This document shows, one piece after another, positions 47,673 to 60,100 of a stretch of 64,000 nucleotides of DNA. The position numbers and the translations under genes were made by a program. The stretch lies in assembly GCA_039602395.1 (NCBI GenBank), contig JBCNJP010000019.1, positions 4,842,335 to 4,906,334 on the forward strand, written 5' to 3'. The notes under the pieces were generated by a model that was given only the letters and a program-made list of their open reading frames with translations, made no database searches and was not told where the DNA came from. How positions within the stretch are numbered: the first letter of the stretch is position 1; the number at the start of each line of letters is the position of its first letter. This DNA comes from Deinandra increscens subsp. villosa (taxonomy: Eukaryota > Streptophyta > Magnoliopsida > Asterales > Asteraceae).

Positions 47673-49000
47673 ATAGTGATTTATATCCAGTTCCACAGTT
47701 TATAAACTGTATTTGAGACCTGATCGCGACCAGCACCATTTCTAGGCTATTTTTGGCATAAAAACTTTGTTTCTAACTCGTTTTTCGATCCGTTTTCTCC
47801 TGTAACTTCACCTAAATGCCCCCTAAATTATTCTCCAAGTAAATCCCATATTTACTTCGAATTCATTAATCATTTTGATTCATTTCCATACTTGAAAATA
47901 TTGACTTTTTCTTCAAGACATACCAAAATCACAATTATGCTCAAATAAAACCCTAAACAACCCTCTACCCTATAAATACCAGTTGATATTGCTCCTATGA
48001 ACATCCCTCAAGCTTATTGAAGCCTCAATTTCGTGCCTTGTCCAACCGTTTGCATTTTTAAAAGTCAAAGTCCAGCAGTTTGACCTTCCGATTTGATCAG
48101 TCTCCTTCGACTTTCAAGGGTAAGTTTCTTCATAAAAGTTTCTTATTTTTGTGTGCTTTATAATACCTCATTGTTGGATTTGACCAAATGTCCTCTGTAT
48201 CAAAAGTCAAACCTTAAACGCACACTTTAATTGAGGAAAAATTACCAAAATTCACAATTACCATTTACCAAGGGTTGTAATCTGTCTTAAATAATATTTT
48301 AAGTATATTATGATGTATCCAAACCATCAAAACTGAATTTTTACCAAAAACCTAAGAGTTATGCGTTTTGACCCGTTAAAGTAAGTGTTTTGTCACATAG
48401 TTTTCTAATCTAACAATTTTGTAGCAAATGAAACTTACTAACCCACTTCTTGGGTGTTAATAAACATATGTTAAGGTTTTCATAAGTCTAAATATGACCG
48501 TCGCAAAATATTACAACCTTTGGGCCATTTATGTAATTATTGAAACTTAAGGGGTACAAATGTAATTTTACTAAAGATATGAAATTTTCAGAATTGTTAT
48601 GATTTTTTAGTAATTATATAATAAGCCCTAAATTCTGGAAAATTATATTTTTAAGACTTTGTTGAATTGACATAATTAACCCCTAAGTTTAAGAAATTAC
48701 AACTTAAACCCTAAACTTTATATAATTATCAAAAGTGGCATTTATGATCATAAAAGGGTCTTTTACTAACAATAACTATTAAATAAAATATTTTTGACAT
48801 AAATAATAAATAAATTCTCCAATTAATCGTTTAAAGCTTAGTCTGATCGTTCGGTCTTTACAATTGTCAATTCTTCGAATTCTTTAGGTTTTCATCAGGG
48901 TTAGTTATTCGCGTGCGTTGCTCGTTCTTTGTCACCTGCTTAGCTTATCGGGTGAGTATTCATAGCCCCATTTTTATTTTATGTTTTGGGGTGTAACATG

Positions 49001-49445
49001 TGTAGAGGCTAGATTATGAGGCTTGTAATATTAAATTAGTTGGGCTGGGCTTAGAGGGTTTATTTAGATTAGTAGACTAGTTTGGTTGGGTTTACTATTG
49101 GGCTTGGGGTTTACCATTGGGTTTACTATTAGGGTTTAAGGTCCATTAGGGATCCTATATAAACCCCATGTGTTTACCATTGTAAGGGTTGGCGAGTTTA
49201 TGATTGAGAGGAGAGCCAAGGAGGTGTTTATGATCGTAATCATAAACTAGAGAGAGAGTTCAAGTTTACGATTTCTTGTTTTGTACCCGACAAGGTTTCT
49301 TGTGTGCAAAGATCAAGTTTTTAGCGTTTAATCATCGTATTCTTCGTGTTTTCTTCTCTTCTCTATCTTGAATCAATCACCTACGAGGATTCCGCACTCG
49401 TTCGTGATATCAATATCGTGTTTTAGGAGATTTTCTGGACCTACA
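49001..49445 (+). repeat. 5' LTR of the Sirevirus-like element
   Basis: TGTAGAGGCTAG to GGACCTACA; TATATAAA at 49155. By eye I see no difference from the 3' LTR. Confidence 0.95.
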
Positions 49446-49447
49446 AT

Positions 49448-49459
49448 TGGTATCAGAGC
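49448..49459 (+). promoter_or_regulatory. primer-binding site (initiator tRNA-Met type)
   Basis: TGGTATCAGAGC two bases after the 5' LTR is the classic Copia primer-binding site. Confidence 0.95.
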
Positions 49460-49520
49460 CAAGAATCACAGATTCGAGGTTCTCACGATATTGGATTCAA
49501 GCTTTTTCCAAAAAAAAAAA

Positions 49521-49832
49521 GATTTGAAGATTTAAAGATTTGAAGATTTGAAGATTTGAAGATTTGAAGATTTAAAGATTTGAAGATTTGAAGATTTGAA
49601 GATTTGAAGATTTGAAGATTTGAAGATTTGAAGATTTGAAGATTTGAAGATTTGAAGATTTGAAGATTTGAAGATTTGAAGATTTGAAGATTTGAAGATT
49701 TGAAGATTTGAAGATTTGAAGATTTGAAGATTTGAAGATTTGAAGATTTGAAGATTTGAAGATTTGAAGATTTGAAGATTTGAAGATTTGAAGATTTGAA
49801 GATTTGAAGATTTGAAGATTTGAAGATTTGAA
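49521..49832 (+). repeat. 8-bp minisatellite GATTTGAA, about 39 units
   Basis: An almost perfect array in the untranslated leader, with a few GATTTAAA variants at its left end. It keeps some frames open on both strands by chance. Confidence 0.95.
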
Positions 49833-49910
49833 GGTTTATGATCAAGGCTTGAAGATATGAATGTTTATGATCAAGATTTGAAGGTTTAAGATCCAACACA
49901 ATCATAAACT

Positions 49911-50215
49911 GAGTTTACTATCGGAGTTTACTATTGGAGTTTACTATCGGAGTTTACTATCGGAGTTTACTATCGGTGTTTACTATCGGAGTTTACTATC
50001 AGAGTTTACTATCAGAGTTTACTATCGGAGTTTACTATCGGTGTTTACTATCGGAGTTTACTATCAGAGTTTACTATCGGAGTTTATGATTGAGATTCCG
50101 ATTCTGAGTTTATGACTGGTGTTTATGACTGAAGGTGATTACGATCGTAAACAGGTGACTACGATCATAAACAGGTGATTACGATCGTAAACAGGGATTA
50201 CGATCGTAAACAGGG
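49911..50215 (+). repeat. 13-bp (GAGTTTACTATCG) array and ATTACGATCGTAAACAGG repeats
   Basis: About 13 units of the 13-mer up to about 50085, then four copies of (G/T)ATTACGATCGTAAACAGG with palindromic ACGATCGT. Related GTTTATGATCGTAATC words occur in the LTR. Confidence 0.9.
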
Positions 50216-50508
50216 TTGGTTTACGACAAAAAGTCACTATTTCACACTTTCACGGAAACGGACGTAACTTTTGACTCGTTTGGAGTTAGAAGCTCAAATT
50301 TTAACACGACGTTCGTGACACCGAGCCCCAGATTTACCCTCGACTAACGTCCAGGGGAGCTCGTTTGGACCCCCAAATTCCACTCCGAAGGCCTCCGTTT
50401 TCGCAGTTTTAAGTTTTTGACACTATTCTTTGAATAGTACTTTTGCCGATTTTGCCGTTTTTGCCGATTTTTCAAGATTTTCAGAAGCTGCATACCTAAA
50501 GTAAGAAA

Positions 50509-52438
50509 ATGAGTTCAGTGGTTGAAGAAAAGAATATATTGGAGGACGAAGATGCTGAGATATGCCCGAATCCTACTTGTGCTCGTATAATTCCTGAACT
50601 TAGGCAAATCTGTAAAAATTTTCAGTCAGAACTGTTTGAGGTAAAATGTGAAAGAAGTTCATTCAAGGGTAGATGGACAAAAGAATGAAGAGAAGGTTAA
50701 AGCTCAGAAATTAGACATAGTGAAATATAAGAACCTTGCAACTGAGAACGCTTATCTGTATGACAACGCTAAGTTAGAAATAGCTGAGCTTAGTAAGCAG
50801 ATAGATGACCTTAAGCATAAAAACAATGAGTTGCAAGTGAAACTTGATATGAATCAAATGAGAAGCAAAAGAATGCTCGATGCTGGAAAGGAATTGTCAC
50901 ATGCCGTTGTGACCGGCCAAGTTGGGAAAGACAAAACTGGGTGTGGGTCAGAAAAGTCTGATAAAGTCTCTGTCTGCAAACAGCATTATTCCTCCACCAG
51001 TTCCCAGAGACATTATAGGAATGCTCCTTAGTGAGGATCAAGTTGAACGAACCGAGTCTGATTATAAAGAAGCTGCTCCTCCTATTGATAGTGTCTTGGT
51101 TGGAACTACACCATTGACTCAAGAGGAAATAGACAATGAGGCAAACATGACATATGGTGAAGGGAGAATAGAGGATGTATCAAGAGATGATGCTGAGTGC
51201 CAGGAGTATAACAGATGTCATAGCTCCAAGTCTGATGAAGCTGGGGTAGAGTTGAAACCATACCCTAAAATTGAAACCCCATGCTTCAAAGTAATTGACG
51301 AAGTCAAAAGGGAAAAGGTGATCTTGACGACACGGCCTGAGGGGAAGATCTTTATGACATCTGGATCTATGTTTGACCAAGAACCAGATGTTGGGTATGA
51401 CTTACCATCCTTCTCCTCCAAGTTCAAGGGAATAACTGATGGAGTGATCAGTGAAGCTAAAGTTGAGAGGCCAAAGATCACCATCAAGCATCCGAGTGTG
51501 AAGCAAACAACTGTGGTGAAGAATGATAAGATGAAAAGTGTGGCTGTGTCTCCCATTTCTTCAGTTGGTTCATGCAGTTGCTAAGTTGCAGTTGCAAGAA
51601 TGGTGCTTCTTCATCAGGAAATCCAGGAGAGCACAAAGACGATGAGGACAGGTTCTACTCAAGCTTCAAGGAACCAGCAGAAAGTCAAATCTGGAGCTGC
51701 AGTCAAGGCAAGGATGCAGATCACAAGGCAAACCAGCTCCATATCAGCCACCAAAAACAAATGGGTACACGTCTGACTTCTATCTAAAGAAGCAGACTTG
51801 CTTTAATTGTGGCATTGCTGGTCATATTGCTAGAAACTGTCTTTATCGCCCCTATGAACCCTATTTTCCGAAAAGTCAAAGGGTTTCATCTCAGGAGTCT
51901 GTGAAGTCTAAGCCGATGATGGTGCAAAAACCTAAGGCAATGAAGACTGTTACTCCTAAGGTTAAACCCTCTGATCAACATTGGGGTGCTGCCAAAGCTG
52001 AAAGAAAATCTTTAAATCAAAACAACAGCTTTCCAAGTTACCAAAATTTCCAAAAACAGGTGAAGAAACCATTTTCAAAACAACCAAAGTCTGAGAAACT
52101 CAAAGTTACCCCTCCCAAGGTAACTAAAACTGTTTTGAAAATTGATTCTAAAATGAAGAAGGTTGAAATACCTAAAGTCACAACTCAAAAGGTGACTAAA
52201 ACAAAAAATGTTTTGAATAAGTGAATCTAAAACGAAGAAGGTTGAAATACCTAAAGTCACAACTCCAAAAGTGACTAAAACAAATGTTAAATCACCTGGA
52301 ACTTGGAAACCAAAAATCAAGGCAGCTCCATCCCAACTTCCTGATTTTTCAAAGGGGATGTTCTTACAAGAAGTATCTTTTATTGATTCCTCAGGTGTAC
52401 CCAGAAAAACAATGGCCTGGGTACCAATGGCTAACTAA
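50509..52438 (+). pseudogene. Sirevirus-like gag, disrupted
   Basis: The ATG at 50509 opens a frame that stops at 50688. The protein then continues in other frames: a coiled-coil part from 50648, a middle part from about 50922 to 51584, a zinc knuckle CFNCGIAGHIARNC at about 51797-51838, and a Lys-rich tail ending WVPMAN plus stop at 52438. A CCHC knuckle followed by a lysine-rich tail is typical of Copia gag. At least three or four frameshifts and stops prevent a full-length product. Pol is absent downstream. Gag normally forms the retrotransposon particle; here it cannot. Confidence 0.8.
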
Positions 52439-54885
52439 TCTCTCACTCTGTGCAGGAACGATCAAGGAGGATTATCACTAACGTTTTTATTACTAATTTG
52501 TTTGTTGATAAGTGATTGTTCCAGGCACAGTTTAGGAGACGTATCTTCATGTCATGTCACAAGTAAGTCTATACAATGGAAGGTATGTCTCATCTGAGAG
52601 GTAAAAGGTAAAATTCAGCATGAAAGGTACTGTTCTTAACTTGGTTGTTTGAATGATGAGGCAGCAAAGGGTGTTTTGAGTCAAACCTATTTCATTAAAA
52701 TGTTTTAAGCTGTTGATTGATTATGTGTTTGACTTCAAATGCAATGAAGTGTGCATGTCATGAAACCCATTTTTCTAAAACTTTTCAAATCAATACTTTG
52801 AAAGTTAGCTTGGCCAGATATCTTCAAAATTTTGTGTTTTGTTCTTTTAAGTGTGTTTGTGTGTTTTATTTTAAAAATAAAAAATAAAAAATGATGTTCA
52901 CAAGATTGTGACATTAAAAATCAAAAAGCAAGGGGAAGAAATGTAAAGAAGATGAAAATGTTGACCCTCAAAAATATTGGCTTTTCAAAAATAGTGTGCT
53001 TTTCAATTTTTAATTGTTTGTGCCTTGTTTCTGAGAAGTTTAGGGGAAGTAAATTGAATGCACGGATTGGAGATGGCTGACACGCGTAAGGCGGAAGTGA
53101 AAGGCAGGCTCCACGGTGATATGCTCGGTAGGCTCGACCTAAACTTATGACCTCCAATGAAAGTGCAGTGAACTTAAAAGATATATATGTTTAGTTTCCC
53201 ATCCCAGGTTGCATGGTTTAAAAGACTGAGTCCCGGCAAAAATGGGTTGAGAGTGGTAATTATACCTAGTATTCACTCTCTCACACGCCATGTTTCTGCT
53301 GTCTTGACAACACCACAGAGTAAAAAGAAAACGAAAAAGAAAAGAAAAAGAAAAAGAAAAGAAAAAGAAAATGAAAAAGAAAAGAAAATGAATAAATAAT
53401 CACTCAGTTGGTCTTCTTTGCGTGCTTAGCGGCCGACCTGATCACCAACTGATGGTTAATGAAATAAGTGGTAGTCATAACGGTGTTGCATGGTTCCTCA
53501 AGTTGGGGGTTTGTGAATCCTCAATAAACTCTGAGGTTGGGTAGGTTTTGCTGTGTACGCTTGGGTGTGGGGACAATTAAACATGACGGTAATATTGTAC
53601 TATATTAAGCATGACGCATTCGGTTGGGATTAAACGGGTTTGAGTTTAAAGCGGACAAACATACCGGCAATCACCTGGACTAGTTGAGTAACTGAAGCTG
53701 AAAAGGGTTCCTCAGTCAGATTCATACGGTTTGATCCCTTGTAAACTTTCTCATGTTTGGTTTGGTAAGTGTTTGTTTAGTTTTTATCCTTTCGTGTGTG
53801 AGTCGTTAAGTTCTTTTTGGTGTGTTTTCGTCTTGGCCAGGTTGATTTGAGAAGTCAAAATGTGTTTTTCATGGGTTTTAATGCATGACAATATGCCCCC
53901 GACAGATCTTGCCAAATTTTTAGGGGAAGGAGTATGGGATAATAAGTATTATCCGAAGGGAACTCGAGGATGATACTTATTATCTAAAGGAAAAGACTTC
54001 CTCCGACAGATCTTGCCAAATTTTTAGGGGAAGGAGGGAGGATAATAAGTATTATCCGAAAAGACTTCCATAATACATAGTATCCGAAGGGAACTCGAGG
54101 ATAATATGTATTATCTCAGGGGAAGTCCTTAGCTGAGGGGAAGTAATCAGCTAAGGGGAAGTCTTTAGAGGTCTTGGGTTCAGGGGAAGTTTTATAGAAA
54201 ACCCGTAATCTATATTAGGGTTTTTGGTTAAAATTATAGTTAATTTGAATCAACTGAACAGATGATAATTACCTTCTAACCCAAAGACCAGTCATCAAAT
54301 GTCTGGTGGAGTATATTTTTTCAAATGTGTGTCAGACAGGTTGATGATAGAAAGATGCTGCTGATGCTGCTGCTCAAAGTTAAAGAACCAGCCGGACAAG
54401 ACTTCCATCTGGAAAAGCAACTGTTCAGGGGAAGTTGTTGGTTTCTTTACAAGGTTTCTAAAAGATTATCCAAAGAAGATGTTCACAAGCTTAGGGGAAG
54501 CAGAAGACTTCAAGTCTCGTTGAAGAAAGTGATGCAGAGAGCAGTCAGAAATCATGAAGATCCAAGTTCAACATTCAAATTCTTTAAAGTTAGGGGTTTT
54601 CAAAATTTCAACCCTCTAATTTTTGGAGATTCAAGACAGTTACCGAGAATTCAGCAAGAACCAGTTCTTTCAAAAGAAGCTAGTCAATGAGAGTCCTCCA
54701 TCTCATTAACTTGTTCATTTCAAGAAGTTCAAGCTGATGCTGATCAAGAGGAAGTTCCAAGTGCCCGTCATGAAACCCATTGAAGATTTCTGCGGAAAGA
54801 ATCTTCATCAACATCTATGCCAGCCAGTCAAGAAGAAGAACTTCAAACATTGAAGACATTTAATATCACAAGCCTAGGGGAAGAT
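52439..54885 (+). other. non-coding 3' region with multiplied polypurine motifs
   Basis: AGGGGAAG or a close variant occurs at about 53041, 53922, 54026, 54124, 54136, 54153, 54182, 54428, 54492 and 54875. The last directly precedes the 3' LTR as the probable priming tract. An AAAAGAAAAGAAAAAG run lies near 53330. An open frame at 54325-54690 has no recognised domain. Confidence 0.75.
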
Positions 54886-55330
54886 TGTAGAGGCTAGATT
54901 ATGAGGCTTGTAATATTAAATTAGTTGGGCTGGGCTTAGAGGGTTTATTTAGATTAGTAGACTAGTTTGGTTGGGTTTACTATTGGGCTTGGGGTTTACC
55001 ATTGGGTTTACTATTAGGGTTTAAGGTCCATTAGGGATCCTATATAAACCCCATGTGTTTACCATTGTAAGGGTTGGCGAGTTTATGATTGAGAGGAGAG
55101 CCAAGGAGGTGTTTATGATCGTAATCATAAACTAGAGAGAGAGTTCAAGTTTACGATTTCTTGTTTTGTACCCGACAAGGTTTCTTGTGTGCAAAGATCA
55201 AGTTTTTAGCGTTTAATCATCGTATTCTTCGTGTTTTCTTCTCTTCTCTATCTTGAATCAATCACCTACGAGGATTCCGCACTCGTTCGTGATATCAATA
55301 TCGTGTTTTAGGAGATTTTCTGGACCTACA
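54886..55330 (+). repeat. 3' LTR of the Sirevirus-like element
   Basis: Same length and, by eye, the same sequence as the 5' LTR. Confidence 0.95.
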
Positions 55331-56124
55331 ACATGTACACTTATCGAACTTTCATACTATATATTTTTCATTTAACTCAAAAGCGATTCTTGTTCGTTAT
55401 TGTGTGTTTTGCTTGTATGTGAACTGTATGTCATATTGCATGTTGTTCGTTCGTTATGTTTCATGATCATTCGCGTAACATTAACTGTAAAAAGCATGGG
55501 TTCCAATAATAGATCTATTGGGGTGACGTCCCACTTGACTTGACCGGTTTTGGCGTCGAGTGATTGGTAACCTAAGTGTCAGGATTGGTTTATGCACTCC
55601 ATTTGTACTTGCTTTATCTCATTACATGTTCTTTCATACTTAAGCATTTCCACATAACGTTAGATCGCATTTTTTTACTTATATTCTATATTAAACCTAT
55701 GTTTACTCACCAACTCTAGTAGTTGACTTTATATGTTGTACATGTTGCAGGAAATGACTGAAGTTGCAGTGATGACACTTAGGGCTTGCTTATGGACCTA
55801 GAGTGACCTTAAAATTTATAATTAGTATCATGATTTGTTTGTACTTATTTGGATTGTATTGTATGACATTATTTGTATATCAATAATGAATGGCATGTTT
55901 AAACTTGGTAACTATCTAGTTGTCATGAGCATCTAGACAATCCTCATGCCCCAACGTATTCCGCCGTTGGTTGGGGTGTGACAACTTTATTTTATTTAAT
56001 TTTATAATTTTTTGCTTTATTTGAGTTTAAATTTACCAAGTAGTATTTCATTTTAATATAATAAACAAAATCTTTATTATCTGTGACTAGATTTTTTTAA
56101 CCTGCAAACATCCGTTTATCATGG

Positions 56125-56270
56125 GGTCTCATCATGGAAAACGATGTTACCCATGACACGTTCAGACCGCAGTCTGTACGAGTAACCAAGACCCTCTGTG
56201 TTGCACATCCATTCCAGAGGAAACCCACCGCGTAAATGCTTACTGTCGTAAAACCTCTGACCCACCTTTA

Positions 56271-56272
<2 letters not shown>
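56125..56272 (-). mobile_element. SINE family A body without head, next to (TA)n
   Basis: Shares GGTCTCATCATGG, GTTGCACATCCAT and GTAAAACCTCTGACCCACC with the 46-kb copy. The tRNA-like head is missing and a TA run follows at once. Confidence 0.55.
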
Positions 56273-56273
<1 letters not shown>

Positions 56274-56335
<62 letters not shown>

Positions 56336-56621
56336 TAGGTTCAAATGAGAACTTTTTGTTTTAAGAACTTTTGAGAACTAAATCTCAACCACACATTTCA
56401 GGGGGGACCACTATAATTCACGGGAGGGGGGATATATATATATAGGGAAAGGATCATTTGAGAACCAATTTGATTTGAGAACTAAAAAGAACTAATTTGA
56501 GCCACAAGTTTATTTACATGTATCCCCCCTCCCATGAATTATAGTGGTCCCCCCTGAAATGTGTGGTTGAGATTTAGTTCTCAAAAGTTCTCAAAACAAA
56601 AAGTTCTCATTTGAACCTAAC

Positions 56622-56682
<61 letters not shown>

Positions 56683-56858
56683 AAAGTTCATTGTAGACAC
56701 CCCATAAGTGTAGACAGGTAGACACCCTTTTCACCATTAGATCTCTTGATCTAATGGTTGTGATTAATTTTTTTTTTCTTTTTTTCCTCATTAATTAGAA
56801 ACTTTCACATGTGAAAAAGAGCTATTTCACATGCGAAAGTGTCTACAATGAACTTCAC

Positions 56859-56906
<48 letters not shown>

Positions 56907-57078
56907 AGAGGATCATTTGAGAACCAATTGGTTGAGAGAACTTTTGAGAACCATTTTAAGCCACTAGTTATATTTACATATACCCCCTCCCATGAATTGT
57001 AGTGGTCCCCAACTGAAATTAGTGGTGGAGATTTAGTTCTCAAAAGTTCTCAAAACAAAAAGTTCACATTTGAACCTA

Positions 57079-57167
<89 letters not shown>
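56274..57167. mobile_element. cluster of four short elements joined by (TA)n runs
   Basis: TA runs at 56274-56331, 56432-56444, 56624-56678, 56861-56903 and 57083-57140, then (GA)n to about 57166. Between them are: a, 56332-56431; b, 56445-56623; c, 56679-56860; d, 56904-57082. Elements a, b and d share GAGAACTTTT...TTTAGTTCTCAAAAG, and a and b are inverted to each other with arms of about 100 bp. Element c has ends GTGAAAAGTTCATTGTAGAC and its inverse. Every element starts with G and ends with CC. Confidence 0.8.
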
Positions 57168-57170
<3 letters not shown>

Positions 57171-60100
57171 GTAAAATGGAAACCTTGTTGAGTCAAGGAA
57201 ACCATGAAACCCTCATCTTAACCCTTCATCTTGTCAATCCAATGGTTGATATTTATTGTTTCATTTTGTATTATTTTTAATAATCATATAACTTTTAAAT
57301 AAGGCCTGAAGGGTATTATAGTCTCAAAATATTTGCTTCCCCCCAAAAGACCCATTCAACTTCTCTCCATTGTCAAATCAACTGCCACCCTACTCTATTC
57401 CTATCACCGCCATTTCATCATTTCATTTCCCCCCAATCTTTTCTCCCAAATCCTCATTTGTATGTTACTTTTTTCACATTTTAAACATGGTTTAGGGTTC
57501 CTCAATTCTAGTTGCTGTAATAGAACAAGAAAGGGTTCCAAGGGTTTTTTGTAGCCGACGACGCACCAACCACCATCTCCTTCTCTGGCCGTCACCACCA
57601 CTACAACACCCTCACTCCCTCCGTTCTCTCCCGTCGCCGGCGTTTCTACAGCCACCCACGCCCTTCTCCGCAACCGCCCTCCTCCGGCAGTCCACGACAC
57701 CGTCACAACCACCATCTCCCCACTCTGATTCTCCATCCCGTCGCCAAAACCCTCCGCCCTCCTCCGCCAATTTTAACCCCAAAATCCGCTTGGTATGTAC
57801 TGATTTTCGCTTCCATATAATTCCCTCTAATATTCATTCTGTTTTACACTGTTTGTAGTTGATTTTTTCTTTTCTTGATGATGCACAAATGCTGTAATCG
57901 GAAGAGTTGGGATGTGAAAGCCCTATGTTGATGGGTTTGTATTTTGAGCAATTACTTCTCGATTCTGCGTTGTTGGGTTTGTATTTTTGAGCAATTACTT
58001 CTCGATTCTGTTGATGTGTTTGTATTTTGGGATATGAAAGCCCTCTTGGGTTTGTCTCTGAACAATTTTTGGGATCTTTGATTTTGAATTAAGATTCTAC
58101 AAGTACAAAAGTGGGTTCGTATCTTAGTTAATGTACCATATTTGATTTATTGCTTCTTTCACTTTTGAGGTTAATCTAAGTTTGTATTATAGACTTTTCT
58201 TGCTGTAATGAATGGTTTTTTAGACAAACCGATTGATGCCTCTATGTTTGATGTTATTACTAAAAAAGTCTCTTATGAATTGTCACACATTGAAACAATT
58301 CAAGGGTTCCTCTTTTATAAATCTTCATCGACTTACAGTAACTTGACAAGAACAGATTCAAGAACGGATTCAAGGGTTCCTCTTTTATAAATTTCCTTTT
58401 TTTAGTCTTAAATTTATAAATAGAAAAATGTTATGTTAAAAGTTGTTACATGTGTGACTTGAATTAATTTGCTTTTTTATTTTTGTCTATATTACATGTT
58501 TAAAATTACATATTTTATAAGCTTTTACATGCATAGCTCAAATAAACTTATTTCTTGATGTTTATCTATATAATCGTTACATATGTTACAAGTTGTTGCT
58601 TTGCTAACTTAAATTAAATTGTTTCATGATTAATGTTTTTTATATGTCGAGATTTATATGAAAGAAATTTAATAAAAAAAAACTTAGACAAATAAGAACT
58701 GTTTTGTTATTCTTTTATATAACACATGTAAAGTTACATATGTGAATGGATTTTTGCATCAAAGATGAAAATGACACCCAACACGTACAGCGAATTGATG
58801 AATTTGTTTTTCTTCCTCAGGTGAATGGATTTTTACATCAAAGATGAAGATGGTTATCAACAACTATAGCATAATTAGTTTTTATATAAATTTTTTCGTA
58901 GTTTGTGTATTTTTTGTTAGGTTTGTTATATATTTTTATTATTATTTAAATAATTCCCTGTGTTAAATATCCCCATTTGCACCAGTTTTATATGTTGTTA
59001 TTACATGTGTAACATTTACCTTCCTTTCTAATATTTATTACCCCTGTTTTTTTATAAGAAAAATATATTACAAATGTTACATATGCTTTTGTTACATATG
59101 TAACATTTGCATGCCTTGTATTTTTTTTATTACCCTAATTTTTTACATTAACAGTATGCTACATATGTTGTTGTAACATATGTAACATCTTCATGCCTAT
59201 TTAATATTTATTACCATGTTATTTGATATCAAAACTATGTTACATATGTTAACATTTGTATGCCTTTGTAATATTAATTTCACTTTGTTTTTTAGATCAA
59301 TATTATGTTACATATGTTACATATATAACTCGTCTATTGTTACATATGTTCATAATACTATGTTAATAGAAATTACATTTTATTATCATGTTACATATGT
59401 TACAAGCATAGCTGATATATACTGATTATTGATTTTTTTCTATATAACGCACATATGTTAGAAGCTATTACATGTGTAGCTCAAATGCACTTGTTTCTTT
59501 ATTTTGTCTATATAACATGTGTAACGTCACATATGTTACAAGTTGTGACATGTATAGCTTAAAAAACTTGTTTATTGTTTTTTTATTTATATAACGCATG
59601 TAATGTTAGATATGTTACAAGTTGTTACATGCGTATCTCAAATAAACTTATATCTTGATTTTTGTCTATATAATAACACATGTAATGTTACATATGCTAC
59701 AAGTTGTTACATGTGTAACTCACCAAATATTAATAAAATGTATTTTCTAATCACGTTACATATTTAATTTTAATGTGTAACATATTACATTTGTATTTTC
59801 TAGTCATGTTATATATATATAATATTGTGAAACGTTACAAATGCTCTAAAGTCTTATATGTGTAACTCAAATAAAATTATTTATTGGTTTTTGTCTATAT
59901 AATAAGTGTAACGTTTTACGTATATTAACTAATGAACTTGTTTTATTTGAAGAAAGAGAAATTATGAAGGGTGAAAAAAAAGGAAAAGAAAGTTGTACAT
60001 ATAACATTCAAGCAAACTTAAACATGTAATTAATTAAATAAAATATTATAAATCAATTAACTAATTTAGTAATATGGAATAATTTTTCCACGTATAGCAA

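Larger units (their letters stand above)
49001..55330 (+). mobile_element. non-autonomous Sirevirus-like Copia element, 6330 bp, target duplication ACATG
   Basis: Two direct 445-bp LTRs, ACATG on both sides (48996-49000 and 55331-55335), a primer-binding site, a broken gag and a polypurine tract, but no protease, integrase or reverse transcriptase. The long gag with one zinc knuckle and the many AGGGGAAG copies before the 3' LTR suggest the Sirevirus (Maximus/SIRE) lineage. Mobilisation must have been in trans. Confidence 0.88.
46864..55983 (+). mobile_element. LTR-like element L3 (solo LTR, about 2.8 kb without insert), target duplication ACTTT
   Basis: Starts TGTAACATCC and ends TTGGGGTGTGACA. 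ACTTT flanks both ends (46859-46863 and 55984-55988). TATAAATA at 47971 is followed by a leader and a donor-like CAAGG|GTAAGTTTC at 48120. Acceptor-like CATGTTGCAG ends at 55750 after ACTCACCAAC...GTAGTTGAC. Split by the Sirevirus-like insertion at 49001-55330. No coding domain of its own. Confidence 0.82.

Noticed and set aside
49483..49905. 140-codon repetitive minus-strand frame (SSNLQIFK repeats)
   Set aside because: An 8-bp array of 39 units cannot introduce stops in some frames, so openness carries no coding evidence.
49521..50215. CRISPR-like array
   Set aside because: Repeats are contiguous without unique spacers, and the window is eukaryotic.
54325..54690. 121-codon open frame before the 3' LTR
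   Set aside because: No recognisable domain; the 3' region of Sirevirus-like elements is often non-coding or env-like, and nothing supports either.
57404..57736. 110-codon minus-strand frame, Gly/Val-rich
   Set aside because: Antisense to the CCACC-rich leader-like stretch of the 3.47-kb element; no domain.
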